Of a DNA stretch of 64,000 nt, positions 1 to 11,599 are shown in pieces. Each line of letters starts with the position of its first letter. The first letter of the stretch is position 1. The DNA is taken from assembly GCF_042453785.1 (NCBI RefSeq), contig NC_091677.1, positions 6,729,501 to 6,793,500 of the forward strand, written 5' to 3'. The translations under genes were made by a program, and so were the position numbers. The notes under the pieces are model-generated. The model did not search any database, was not told where the DNA came from, and worked only from the letters and a program-made list of their open reading frames with translations. The stretch is from Malus domestica. Lineage: Eukaryota > Streptophyta > Magnoliopsida > Rosales > Rosaceae.

Positions 1-539
1 TTTCACCTGTTATATTGATGCATCCTTATTATGTTTTGAAGCATAGCATGGCATATTTCATGAAAAGTGTTAAAGACTTGTGATTTGAGTTAATTGTTGT
101 TATATATGTATTATTTTTCTGGGAAAGTATATAGGTTTTACAGCGAGGGGTTAGAAGTGTTATTAAATGAAATATTTTCGAAAAGCTTTGTTTTACTGAC
201 CTACTCAATCTTGTTTTGCGCCCCTTCAGGTTTTAATTAGCAGTGTTGGTGGCTCACGAGGATTCCCACAACGTTCTGACAGACTACTTAAATGTAGAAC
301 TCACCTTCGGGTGTTGTAATTTAGTAATGGTCCTACTTGACTGCACCTAGTACTTATGCTCTGATTATGTGTGTTTCACACTTAAACTCACTCTAGCATG
401 TTAGTTGGATATTATTGCTAGTAGTTGGTTTTTATTCCTTCGTATTTCTTTTACCCTTTTTGCTTCTGTGTCACATTTTTTGTTACGTCACGTCCACGTG
501 ACGGCCAGCACGCCCTGATTTTTGGGTCGGGGTGTGTCA
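1..539 (-). mobile_element. Truncated LTR, same family as the solo LTR at 41.5 kb
   Basis: Read on the minus strand the segment starts at 539 with TGACACACCCCGACCC, then a CGTGCTGGCCGTCACGTG block, a CTGTCAGAAC block and a GGGGCGCAAAAC block. The same blocks occur in the same order at the start of the solo LTR at 41513-44084. The window edge cuts the element, so neither its far end nor its target duplication can be seen. No coding sequence was recognised in it. Confidence 0.75.
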
Positions 540-1268
540 AGCATCACTCCCAGTTGCACCACCCATAGAATGAGATTGTGTGTGAGAAAGATAAGTCTAC
601 CTCAAAATATTAGGCATGTTCCTCTCTTGACGAAAAGTAGGAGGAGCAGCTCTAATAACAGATGTAGACCGTGACTAGGATGGCAGAGGTGGGATTCTTG
701 TTGACACAAGAGGTCATTTCCATTTTTGGCTAATCATTGGCATCTACCAAAAAAAAAAAAACGAAGTTTAAGTTAAACGTAAATACATATATGCAGCATT
801 GGAATTCATTGGTAAGAATAAAAATCAAAGACATTGACGCATAAAAAAATCCAAATAAAAAACTTTACTTCAATTTGTAGTGCACCTTAAATTACAAGAG
901 CCGACAATAACATGTCTTGACCAAGAAAAAATCAAAACAAAAAGTAATGGTAGCCTAAGGGTCTTGAACCAAACTATAATTAAGCAATATATTAAATAGT
1001 TTGTTATATCCTCACCGTTAAGCTTGGTTGCTTGTGGTTGTTGCTTCTGCAAAATTTTGGAGATGATCGTGAGAGTGAGAGAAGTGAGAGAAATGATAGA
1101 GGCAGAGACATGGATGAGAGTCAGTTAAGAGTGCGAGAACCCTAATATATAAACTTAGAGATGTAGGATCATCAAAATTATTTCTGAGCGGGAAAGACCC
1201 CACCAAGTTTTTACATGATAAGTAGGAATTCTTACGAAAGTGAAATCGGATGGCGCTTTGAGAGAGAA
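540..1268. other. Intergenic, nothing recognised
   Basis: AT-rich sequence with short A runs (near 750-765 and 843-850). Two short open frames on the minus strand (870-1052 and 1018-1206) resemble nothing I know and have no supporting context. I see no RNA gene or transposon end here. Confidence 0.5.
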
Positions 1269-1270
1269 AA

Positions 1271-1443
1271 ATATGGGAGGGAGATCATGAGCAATTGGGG
1301 GATGTGAACCGACAAAATAGGAATAGAAATATTATGGGAGGGAGATAATGAGCAATTGGGGGATGTGAAACGACAAAATAGGATTGGGAAGAATATGGGA
1401 GGGTGATCATGAACAATTGGGGGATGTGAACCGACAAAATAGG
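1271..1443. repeat. Three-copy tandem repeat, about 61-bp period
   Basis: Three consecutive copies of a unit beginning TATGGGAGGG and ending CCGACAAAATAGG start at about 1271, 1332 and 1393. Each contains GAGATCATGAGCAATTGGGG with a few substitutions. Open frames over this stretch are by-products of the repeat. Confidence 0.85.
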
Positions 1444-1729
1444 TTAGGATTGCCTTGGGAATTTGATAATTTGTTCTTATCATGTAGAGTTATTATCACT
1501 TTGCCGATGACATACTTTGTTGCCTCTCTTATTAGTTTGCCTATGAAATATTTTGTTGCCTCACATCGTCGGCTAATATTTCAATACAATGGGAAAAGTT
1601 TCCGCCATAGTTTACCCGTCAAAACAAAATTCGTCAGGGCATCGAATTTACGCCTACAAAATGATCTTCGGCTAACGTTCCAATTTTCTCAGCTAAGATT
1701 TGAGCCATGAGATGTTTTTGTTTAGAGTG

Positions 1730-2060
1730 GTGGAAGTCGACGGTAAGTCATGTGCAACGGGAAGGAAATTCGGCGGCTCATCGGCTTGCTCAGCTAGGGC
1801 TTACTTGTGCTAAGGAGATTGTGTAGTTTGAGGAACCTCCGGATTTAATTCAGGATATTTTGTTGGATGAAGGATTGTAAGTTTGATTGTTCATTTGAGG
1901 ATATGTCTATTGTTGTGCGGGACACTCTTTTCCTTTGACCGGGTTGAAACCCCCGGCAAGGTTTTTATCGAGGCCTATTTTGCAATCTATCCTCAGTTTG
2001 TACGAATTTTGTTTTGTTTAATGAATATCGTACCTTTGTTTCAAAAAAAATAAAAAACTA
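1730..2060 (+). mobile_element. 5'-truncated LINE, 3' end only
   Basis: From about 1767 the plus strand encodes AAHRLAQLGLTCAKEIV, a stop, then FEEPPDLIQDILLDEGL and a terminal stop near 1880. This pattern is typical of the C-terminal RNase H-like tail of plant LINE polyproteins. A 3' UTR with a CCGGGTTGAAACCCCCGG hairpin follows, then an A-rich tail near 2042-2058. The internal TAG, where TGG (Trp) is expected, shows it is dead. The upstream boundary is uncertain. Confidence 0.6.
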
Positions 2061-2348
2061 AGCAAATTAGATCGACAAAATTGATAAATACGATAGAATA
2101 CAGATCATAAGTTAAATATAATATAAGTTACATTACGTACAATATAAATAAACTCCAAGTAACAAAGGTGCTAAATGCAACAACACAACAAAGTCTAACC
2201 TCCTAATTCCCTTACCCTTGGATTTTAGTCCTTGATGAACCTCTCGAAACGTCGTCGTATTTATCTCATCCTAGTTTTTATTTTTTGTTAAAATAACTAA
2301 TTTACCGAACGCTCCCCCATCTTTGTATTCTCGTCTGAAAATTTTTCA

Positions 2349-2366
2349 AAACCCTCGCTAGGGTTT
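2349..2366. promoter_or_regulatory. Back-to-back telo-box motifs upstream of NAF1
   Basis: AAACCCT at 2349-2355 and AGGGTTT at 2360-2366 form a near-palindrome about 130 bp upstream of the NAF1 start codon. Telo-boxes (AAACCCTA-like) are established promoter elements of plant ribosomal-protein and ribosome-biogenesis genes, which suits a snoRNP assembly factor. Function here is inferred from position. Confidence 0.55.
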
Positions 2367-2411
2367 AAGCACTCCTGACCGTTTCCAACCCAAACCCCAA
2401 ACCCCAAAATC

Positions 2412-2418
2412 TATAAAT
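2412..2418 (+). promoter_or_regulatory. Probable TATA box of NAF1
   Basis: TATAAAT lies 77 bp upstream of the ATG at 2495 and 46 bp downstream of the paired telo-boxes. Transcription would be expected to start about 25-35 bp further on, near 2440-2450, giving a short leader. No other convincing TATA motif lies closer. Confidence 0.5.
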
Positions 2419-2494
2419 TCGCTTTGCTTTCAGTAACCATGGATTTTCACTCATCTAGTTCCCCCACCCAATTTCTTCTTTCTTGCCCTCACAG

Positions 2495-5400
2495 ATGGTA
2501 GGGCTCATCCCTCAGCTAACACTCGAAGACCTCGATCCAGTTTCAAAGCCCAAGTATTCGAAGGACCCGCCCGACTCCGTTGATCCCAGAGACCTTTCGG
2601 TTGCAGATTCCTTCTTGGATTTTGATTCCATAGAGGATTGGTTCAAGAATATTGATATGGCGGAAACAGGGCAGTTTAAGGCTGAGGCGATTGACGCAGA
2701 GTATATTGGAGGTGGGTTCGAGCTGGCGGGTGATGGGTCTGTGCCGATTGATTGCGGGTCTGGTTGTGCGGTGAAGGTGGAGGGTCAAATGTTGGAGTAT
2801 TCGGGTTGTTTGATTGCGGAAGGGTTGGGGAAGGTTAATTTGCTTGGAGGGTGTGAAGAAAGTTCGGTTCTTGATGGTGGGAATGGTATGAAGAGTGAAG
2901 TAGTGAGTTCAGTTCTTGATGGTGGGAATGGTATGAAGAGTGAAGTAGTGAGTTGTGATACCGGGGAAATGAAACCGGTGAGTAATGAGAATGGGAGTGA
3001 GGGTTTGAAGTCGAAGATTGAAGGCGGGAATGGGATGGGGAGCGAAATGGTGAGTGGGAATGGTGGGAAGAGTGGAGCAGGGAATGGTGAGTCCGAGAGT
3101 GAAAGCTCGGAGTCTGAGAGTGAGAGTTCAGAGTCGTCGTCATCATCATCATCTGAGAGTAGTAACTCTAGTGATGATGACAGCAGTGATGATGAAGAGG
3201 AGGAAAACAGGAAAGGGAAGATGAATGTGGAGGTGCAGGAAAGCAACGAGGGTGGTGAAATGGAAGAAGGTGAAATAAGGGATGCTGATGGAGGGGAGGA
3301 GGAAGATAAGATATTCGGTATGGATAATGAAAGTGAGGATGATGATGATGAAGATGAAATGGTTGCTTGGGCCGATGCTGAAACTTTTGACGAGGGAGAC
3401 GGCAATGAGGATGATGTTGGAGATCTGAAAGGACCCATTAGGTCCAAGAATGAGCTTGAGGTAAGAAAAAGTTCATTGGTTATCTCGTACCTTGAAGCCG
3501 TGAATGGACTTGTGCACATTTCAATTGATAAGTTGATATAAACATTCGGTGAGAGGTGGACATAGAGTCCCTATTTCATTCGTTAGGTCGTTACTGATAG
3601 ATTAGCTTAGATGAGGAGTACATGTTGATTTTGTTTTAGTAGGGATAAGAAGATAGACTCCACTGTGATTGTGGAGCCGGCTTGTCTGACTTTGGTTTGG
3701 GATCGGGGAAAAGAAAGGGTACTTGGGATCATCTTTTAAGCAAGCAAGAAAGTCGCATTCAGGAGTTTCAGTATTTTCGTCTGATATACAGAATTCTCTT
3801 TAGTAAATTGAGTACCTTGCTCAATTGCTCTGGAATTTATAACGCATTGTAAAAAATTTAGCATTTCTGATGTTGCAGTACTTGCAATTTTTTTTGGAAT
3901 TAGTTTTTCTATGTTTCTGTTTACCATATTCTTGATTCTATGATATCTTAAAACATGCAATGCTTGCTAAACCTTCAATGAAATTAGCTTTCTGGAGTAT
4001 CTAGTACTGCTTCAAATAGTTTGACAGGATTGCTTTGAATTTCGCAGGTGCTTCCCCCAATTCCTCCAGTGGAGGTGACTTTGCAACCACATCATCAGAT
4101 GCAACCTGTGGGAGTTGTCTTATCGGTAAGCTCATAAGGATGTGAAAGGTTATTTTATTTTATTTATTTATTTTTTTTTTAATCTTAATTATGCAAGGAA
4201 GCCTATATTGTAACATGAACTTTATCAATCTCTAGTGTCATTGAAAATTTAGAATCTAGGTGACACTCTAGAAGGTGCTTATTGTGATTTGTGGTATTGT
4301 TACCTAATTGGTTTGATGCCAATTTGAATTTTACAGGTTCTTGGTACCCAAGTCATTGTAGAAGGGGTTGAGAAGCACAACCCTCTAAACGAGGGTTCGA
4401 TTTTGTGGGTAACTGAAAGTAGATCTCCGTTGGGGTTGATAGATGAAATCTTTGGACCTGTCATACAACCTTACTATGTGGTGAGATACAATTCAGAAAG
4501 TGAAATACCTAGTGGAATACAAACAGGAATTTTGGTCTCTTTCGTTCCGGAGTTTGCAGATCATGTGCTTAATAACAAGGATGTTTACCGAAAGGGTTAT
4601 GATGCATCTGGTGCAAATGATGAAGAGATATCAGATGAGGCAGAATTTTCAGATGATGAGAAAGAGGCTGAATACAGGAGGATGCAAAAAATGTCGAAGA
4701 GGGGAATGAATGACCAAAATGTTGGCAATAAGAAAAACAACAGAAAATGGGGTAAAAATAAGCCAGGACCCTGGAAAAATGGTCAACCTTCACCTCAGCA
4801 AGCACCAATGGATGCGGGTAAGCAGCCTCCCAATCAACACCACCATCCTTTTTCTCCAGGTGTACCATCTTCTGCTGCAGTATCACAAGGATTGGTTAGT
4901 CGGAATGGATTAGTTCCACCATTTCCAGCTCCTACACAGGTCGCTGGTATCAACACAACTTCAAATGGAGGTTGGACAAATGGAGTGCCGTTTCAGCCAC
5001 AAAACACATCCTTCCCTAACGGATTTCCAAACAATAATTTTCCAAGTCTTCCACAGTATAATCCTCAATATCCTTATCAAATGCCTATTCAGAACAGAAT
5101 GCCGTTCTATCAGCACGCTGGTGCTGTCTTAGCGGGCCAACAGTTGAACGCCTTTGCAGGACCTGTGTATTCACAAGGGATGATGGGTCAACATGGATTC
5201 AATCAAACAGCATTTGGGTTAGGTTTACAGGGCCAACCCATACCAGGCCAACAATTCAATGCCTTTGCAGAACCCACGGTGGGTCAACTTGGTTTCAACC
5301 AAAACGCGTTCGGGATGGGATTACAGGGCCAACCTTCTCACCCAATTTTCAATGCAGATCAAGGAATGCCATCAAATGGATTACATTCTGAACAAAACCA

Positions 5401-5581
5401 TAATTTGCCACAATCCGTCGCAAATGCAGGCAATGTGGACAGCCAGCAATATGATCAGGGCGCACCTTCTAATCATGGAAGGAGACCCTCCCAAAGAGGG
5501 GGTCGTAATTTTGGAAGGAGACCCTCCCATAGAGGGGGTCGTAATTTTGGAAGGGGAAGAGGCAGGCAGCAATCGAGGTGA
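2495..5581 (+). CDS. NAF1: NAF1-like H/ACA snoRNP assembly factor
   Basis: Three exons, 2495-3460, 4048-4125 and 4337-5581, all with GT-AG borders and phase 0, giving 762 residues. NAF1 escorts the dyskerin core of H/ACA snoRNPs in the nucleus and is later replaced by GAR1. The N-terminal part has the plant-type ADSFLDFDSIEDWF block, then a Ser/Asp/Glu-rich acidic stretch (about 195-290). Residues about 323-440 form the Gar1/Naf1 beta-barrel domain: VLPPIPPVEVTLQP, then GVVLSVLGTQVIVEG, ILWVTESRSPLGLIDEIFGP and YYVVRYNS. A Pro/Gln/Asn-rich tail ends in RGG-type repeats (RRPSQRGGRNFG and a near copy). The ATG at 2495 starts MVGLIPQL; the reading frame is open a little further upstream but has no ATG. 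A 45-bp in-frame tandem duplication lies at 2861-2950. It converges on the ULT gene. Confidence 0.9.
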
Positions 5582-6068
5582 AAGTTATGGCATGCTCTGC
5601 GGCACCAAGCACACTGAAGTTAAACTACAAGTAGGCTTTGAGAAGAGCCATCGTTCGAAATCGCTTGTTTTTTCGTATTCGGTTATTACTGTATTTGCTG
5701 GTCCAGTATATGGAAGAACATAGATGGTGAACATGTTCTCCATTTCCTTAAAATGCAATATCCACCTTAGTTGCATATAATTTTGAACATCCACAAATTT
5801 TGGTCTGTCTGGTAAAAGCGTCGATAATTTTGAATTTAATCCTATCAACCGTACTTATTTTGTTGCGGGAGCAAATTTTCAGGCCCCAAATTTATAATCT
5901 TGCAATAGTTGGTTACCAACACATGCGTTACCCGAATGCAGGGATGATCTTGTGCGCGAGTTCAAGTGACATTAAAGCCCGTACCGAAGAATTTCTCCTT
6001 GGATACGGGACAACATTCCCATGTCAATCTAAGCTTACATCAGTTCAAGGCATCTTTAGTAAGTCAAG
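5582..6068. other. NAF1 3' UTR and intergenic spacer
   Basis: Follows the NAF1 stop. It probably contains the 3' UTR, but I see no unambiguous polyadenylation signal. Open frames here (for example 5800-6102) have no recognisable domains. Confidence 0.5.
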
Positions 6069-6269
6069 GGGTTTTTTTATCACAAATGGTCCCTGGAATT
6101 AATCTACAGGATAGTCTCTGGAATTAAAAATCGATTAATATGGTCCCAAAAAAATGAGTCACATTGATTTGCGACACTCATTTTCAAAGACAACATTAAT
6201 TGATTTTCAATATCATGGACCATCTCGATGGGATGAGTCAATTTCAATGATCATTTGTGATAAAAACCC
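6069..6269. mobile_element. MITE-like foldback element, about 200 bp
   Basis: The left end GGGTTTTTTTATCACAAATG and the right end CATTTGTGATAAAAACCC are inverted copies with one T-run difference. The interior has partly symmetric GGTCCC/GGACC motifs. It is non-coding and lies between the convergent NAF1 and ULT genes. No clear target duplication was seen, so the exact ends are approximate. Confidence 0.65.
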
Positions 6270-6509
6270 ATAATTTAAAGAAAATAGAAAAGAAATATCA
6301 CCTGTTAAGCATGAGAATAAATTATCAAATTAGAAGGTTCTAAATAAGTCGAGAACAAGAGACATTAACTCGGGAAATTGTCATTGGAAGCTGCCTTTTG
6401 TTTCCAATGTGGGGAACGGGGAGGGGTAGGGGGTTGCTTTCAATGAGGCGATAAGGGTACAAGTCACCCATATGATCAAAGGGGAATATCAGGACTGCAG
6501 GGATATTGT

Positions 6510-9318
6510 TCAAGTTTTAGCATTCCTTGTGAAGTCAGTGCAGGTCTGGCAGCTGCAATCCGAGAAACGACAGATTTCGCAACCAAAGCACACACAAGAA
6601 GTACAGCCTTGGCAAGTCGGAGAACGGCTGCAGCCTCTATATACCCTTCGACTTGCTCGTTCTTCTTCATCATCACATGTTATTCTGAAGTATAGACAAA
6701 CATTCACATTTGAATTACTGAACCTTTAAACATATGTAATAACTACAACATACCAACCATTTTTTGGTATATTGGGTATGTGCACTAGTTTACAACCTAC
6801 CGTCTTAATCCAAAATGCCTACTGGTGAATGTCAAGGAATAACATCGCCATTTATATTTACTCCCCCAATCGAACGTCCGCTTCCTAATGTTTTCTTAAA
6901 TGTGTATTTCTCAACCTTAAGGTAACTCGAATGGCATCAAACTACCATTATTGGATTGGTATATGCGTACAAACACCACCTACTCTACCCCAGAAAGTAA
7001 TAACCACTCAATTTTCCGGAAATGATGCCACAATCCATCTTTAAGCAGCTAATCCGGCTAATTTCTAACTACTGAATCAACGAAGCTGGATGAACAGTAT
7101 ACACAAACATAAAATAAGCGATCAATATAGAAGCTACAATAAGCAACCATTCAGTTGTTCTAAAAACCGTCAATAAAACAGCATATTGAAACCAAACTAC
7201 ACTATATAACCATTAGCATAATGATTAAACAGAAACGTTATTCATATTATTTCACATTTGTGAGATAAAACTATAACTAGTGCATGGTTCATGAATGGTT
7301 GATGGCCTATAGCATAAGAGAAAAACAACTCGATCAATACCAAGTAGACGTATTTGTTCAGTGTAAGAGAGGAACATACTTGTCATACGGCAGATCAGCA
7401 CATTTCCAATTCACATCAGCCAAAGCATCATGGTAAACCCGACATTCCTCTTTTGTCCGGAGGCGAAACCTGCGCTCCTTGTTGCACCTAGTACAGGAAA
7501 CAAACTCATCATGATGACAAACACGTCCATTGTTGGATCTGTGGGAACCATTAGCACTTTTTGATGCCTCGTTATGGTACTTGAGCAGCACCGTTTTACA
7601 CAGCGGAACCTTCTTCCCGTTATCAATCACCCAAACATTATTTTTCCATTTCCTAGCAGTCTCTCTTCCAGAATGCTTTTCAAATGCAGCAGGAGTCAGT
7701 TTTCCTAGTGATTGAAATAGAAAGGGAGGAAAATAAATAAGATGGTTATAATACAAGAGTTGAGCTAAAACAGAAACAAAAATCCTGGATATAAGCACGA
7801 AACCTCAATCTGAGCTTTTGTCATGATCATTAAAGTAGTTAAACAATACTTAAAGCGCATACATCCCAACGTGTACGATTTTCTGGATATTATTAACAGA
7901 TCACACGAACTACATATAGCTAACTCAACTACATAATTAAATACTAACGGTTTCACCTCTATCTTGTTGGAACCACAAAAAGAGCTGACAGTAAATACAC
8001 GAAGGTTGTGAGCAGGTGGACTCCATTATCGGGTCAAGACTGTGTCTTTAAGGCAGCAATTTGCTTTACAGACAGAACAACTGTCCTTGATGGACTAAGT
8101 TGTTTTATATGAGGAAAAGATACCGGCAATTCAATGAACACTAAAGACATAAGAGTCTTGTTATGAGATGCCCTAATCTTTCGAGTGTGTGCCAAATTCA
8201 GACGCAGGAAGCAATCTTGTGGAATTATCACAAGGACTGTATCATGGAAGAATAAGATATGGCTCGCCCAAAAGCTGCAATTATGTAAAAGAGGATGCAC
8301 CGCTAGGTTGTCAGAAAGAGGTATTCTTGGAAACTCCACGCCATAGTGCTTACTGACAATAGCATTGTAGAAACAAGACCGGAAGCGCATAGAGACATCA
8401 GATAACACAGTCAAGCTTGAAAGTTATAAGGGTGGCTGCTCATGAAATAACACATTGGATTAACTGTCAATGCCCATAAGCCAAGTATGAAAAAGCAATT
8501 GCATCAACCACATTAGTGCTAATTACATCAAAGACGAAAGAAAGATACGCAAAGCCCTACAATAACTAAACCATGCTATGCAACTCTACAACAGCTTACT
8601 CTGGAAGAGAAAGAACAGAACTCAGGACATATTCGAAACCAAAACCTCGAAAACCAAGTTTAATTACGAGGTTGCGATCGCCATGAAAATGGCAATGTAG
8701 GTTTCATTCTCAATACACCAACTTAAAGAAAAACTCCTTACTCCACAAACCAGCCAGAAACCATCTGAACTCGACCATATGAAGCAATAGAGTAGACAAA
8801 CATATAGCTACTGTAAACCCAACACGGAGAAGGCATTCGGTCAGACAAAACAACATACACCTCAACTGTATACCCAGCAAAAATACAATGAACAACTTCC
8901 AAAGCAAAAGCTCGTCGTCATCAAATACAAACCCAGCAGATTAACCAGACCAGAAAGGGACAGACAGACAGACAGCCATCAACGTCAAAACCAGTACACG
9001 ATGAACTCAAAGAAGAAGCTCAAAATGCAAACAACATGCATTAAAAATCAAAACCCTTTTCCCCAAAAAGCAAGTGAGAGAGAGATCAAAAGGGCAGAGA
9101 GAAAGACCTTCCTGACAGCCAGGGGTGCACTCGCAGGTGATTTCGAGGTCGCCATTAACGAAAACCCTAAGCCTCCCAACAGCATCGCCATATCTGTGGC
9201 TGGTGCAGCCGCACGTGACCTCCATATGGTCCGGACCTCTCTTCACCCCGCTCATCTCTCTCAGCTCATCGTCGCTAAACAGCACCATCCCACAGTCTCT
9301 CTCTACCCCATTCGCCAT
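6510..9318 (-). CDS. ULT1: ULTRAPETALA (SAND-domain) chromatin regulator
   Basis: Three exons on the minus strand, 9318-9108, 7704-7380 and 6684-6510, give 236 residues, the usual length of the family. ULT proteins act in the nucleus as trithorax-type regulators opposing Polycomb repression, and in Arabidopsis limit meristem size and activate AGAMOUS. Visible landmarks: MANGVERDCG start, DELREMSGVKRG, VTCGCTSHRYGDAVGRLRVF and CECTPGC in exon 1; LTPAAFEKHSGRETARKWKN, the conserved SAND signature, in exon 2; then CTRCNKERRFRLRTKEECR and the Cys-rich C-terminus RGCSRSPTCQGCTSCVCFGC ending in NAKT. Introns are 1403 and 695 bp with GT-AG ends, and junction codons read correctly (CQE-G-KLTP; YD-K-ITC). 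Whether it is ULT1 or ULT2 cannot be decided here. The 5' flank is GA-rich. Confidence 0.93.
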
Positions 9319-9681
9319 TTTTTCGCAAAAGGTTGAGTCTTGATCGAAACCCAGAAATCCCAGAAGGTGAAATCGAGGAAAAGTCAGAAAATATGGAAGA
9401 AAATCAAGGAAAATAACATGGGTTTTCTGGGCTGTATCGGGAACAAGAGAAAAAAAAGGTCGAGACAAAGAGCCCAGAAAACCACAAAGAGAGAGAGAGA
9501 GAGGGGAAGGGAGAGGCGAGTGCTGTAATTAAAAGGGTTTCTAAGAGGTACGCATCTCCGTGGATTTATTCCGAGAGATCTGGTGGAGGAAAACGTCGAA
9601 AGTTAGTCTTTTTGTAGATAGAAAGATAATAAAGAGGGAAAAAAATGGAAGCGTTACGAGTTTGATAGAGAGAGTGTGGGT

Positions 9682-9685
<4 letters not shown>

Positions 9686-9725
<40 letters not shown>

Positions 9726-9732
9726 GAGTGAG
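9686..9732. repeat. (GA)n microsatellite upstream of ULT
   Basis: An almost uninterrupted GA run about 370 bp upstream of the ULT start codon, with smaller GA runs at 9488-9502 and 9834-9866 on either strand. GAGA tracts bind BPC proteins in plants, which recruit Polycomb or trithorax factors, so a regulatory role is possible but unproven. Confidence 0.7.
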
Positions 9733-11487
9733 AGGTTGGTTGGTAATGGAGTTGAATGAAATATGAATGAATGAAATGAGCTGGCTGTCGTGGGGTGGAG
9801 TTCAGCTGAGAGGAGTGAGAAGGGGTTAAAAGCCTCTCTCTCTTTCTCTCTCCTCACTCCCTCTCTCTCCTATTTGCCAATTGCAAGAGATGCATGATAT
9901 GACATGAGAGGGAAGGAGGGATAAAAGAAAGGGAAAAAAAATGGGTCTTGGGGTCGGGGGCTTTCGTTTATGGGAAAATCCCTCTCGTGGGAAGGAGGTG
10001 AGGTTTTCGGTTTCTGTTCAAAGTCCTTTTTTTTACTCCCTTTCTTTTTACTGCTGCTTGGAGATTTGCACTGTTTTCATAAAAGATGGCATCTTTGATT
10101 CGAGCGATAATCTACGCTAAATCCCAACAAGACGGATTTGAAATTTAAAGCAAAAAACAGAGCACATTGATCTCGTCAGTTTCGCTAACAAATAGTCTTC
10201 AAACTTGGTACTGTGGTACTGTGGTGGTGAAGTGAGGTGAGGTGCCGGGTGGTTGGCGCCAGGCAACCAGAGAGGCCGAGGTGTAAGAATTTGATGCAGA
10301 AAGTGTAGGGAAATGAGTTTGGTGCTGGACTTTTATCGATTAAGTAGTGAACAGAGCCAAAGATTGTGATCAGAAATTGGAGGTTTATACTTGGTATTCT
10401 CGTGAGTCGGGATTGGAAAGCAGTAGCAATGACAGTGATTTTTAGTTAGCTTTAGGCTTTAGCAGTTTCAAATGGTGAAACCGACCGTTGAGTAAAACCC
10501 AATCCAAACCTAAACCCTTTTGGCTCTCTCATACGCATGAGCGAAATGGTTCAATATACGCTGAGATTTTTTACCGTTACATGGGTTACCGTATATATAA
10601 CTTATTGTTCATTCGGCGCATGATATACACTGTAAATATAAGAAAATTGATGTAAACCATATGATATTTTTTACGAGAGAAGTGTTATAACATTGCAATT
10701 ACAATTTTGGTTCCTAAAACAAACTACGAGCCAAACTAATGGTTGATTTTTCGTTAAAAATGAACAGTACCGATAATGTTTCGTTAAAACTTCCTAAAGA
10801 TTTCTTGTGTCAAAGAAGAAATTTTGGCACAGCGGTCTTACTAAAGCATCTCTCACATTAGTTGGTGGTGAGGTTGGGTAGGATTACAGTACAATATTTT
10901 TTTTTTGTAAGAGGTGCATACATAATGGGTGTAAACAACTCTATCTAAATCATTGTCAAGTTTGAATAGAAACTTGGATAGAAAAATAGTCGAGTTAGAG
11001 AATGGCAGCTATAATACTTAAAAAGGAGGATATTCACACATTACTTTTTACCTTTTATATGCATTTTTTAATTTCCGGCCATTGAATTGAATAAATTGAA
11101 AAATATCAAATAACAGAAACTAACATGCGGTGTGTGGAAGGTAAGAAGGGGTACGTGGATAAAACCACCCATGAATAATGGCCATTTTAATCAAATGACA
11201 CAAGATTTACTCATTTGCCCTAATAATAACCAAGATTTGGGTATATATCCTTACACTATGTTAGAGAATAGAGTTCCACATCAAAGAGATAACAAAATAG
11301 TATACCGTTTATACGTGAGAGGTTCACTTCTAATATCACTGATGTATTTTGTGATAAAACTTCCCACATAGTAATAAATTGTTAATTTAGAAACAATATC
11401 AGTGATGTTGGTGATGGATCATGTTGCGCCTAAAAAGTTTATCATGAAAGCAAATTATTCTTCCAAAACGTGTTGCGCTCAAATTTG

Positions 11488-11599
11488 TCTCCTAATTGCG
11501 CTAGCTCTCCTCTAAGGATATTAGTATGAACAATGAGTCTTCATCTCCTAATTGCGCTAGCTCTCCTCTAAGGATATTAGTATGAACAATGAGTCTTCA
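11488..11599. repeat. Perfect 56-bp tandem duplication
   Basis: Two identical units (11488-11543 and 11544-11599) start TCTCCTAATTGCGC and end GAGTCTTCA. No mismatch was found by reading base by base, so the duplication is either recent or an assembly artefact. Confidence 0.9.

Noticed and set aside
1232..1710. Frames on both strands near 1.2-1.7 kb as a gene
   Set aside because: They cross the 61-bp tandem repeat and show no protein family features.
2785..3519. 244-codon minus-strand frame opposite NAF1
   Set aside because: Ser/Pro/Leu-rich shadow of the acidic Ser/Glu coding region of NAF1 exon 1.
8034..8907. Minus-strand frames within ULT intron 1
   Set aside because: No recognisable domains and they fall entirely inside a spliced intron.
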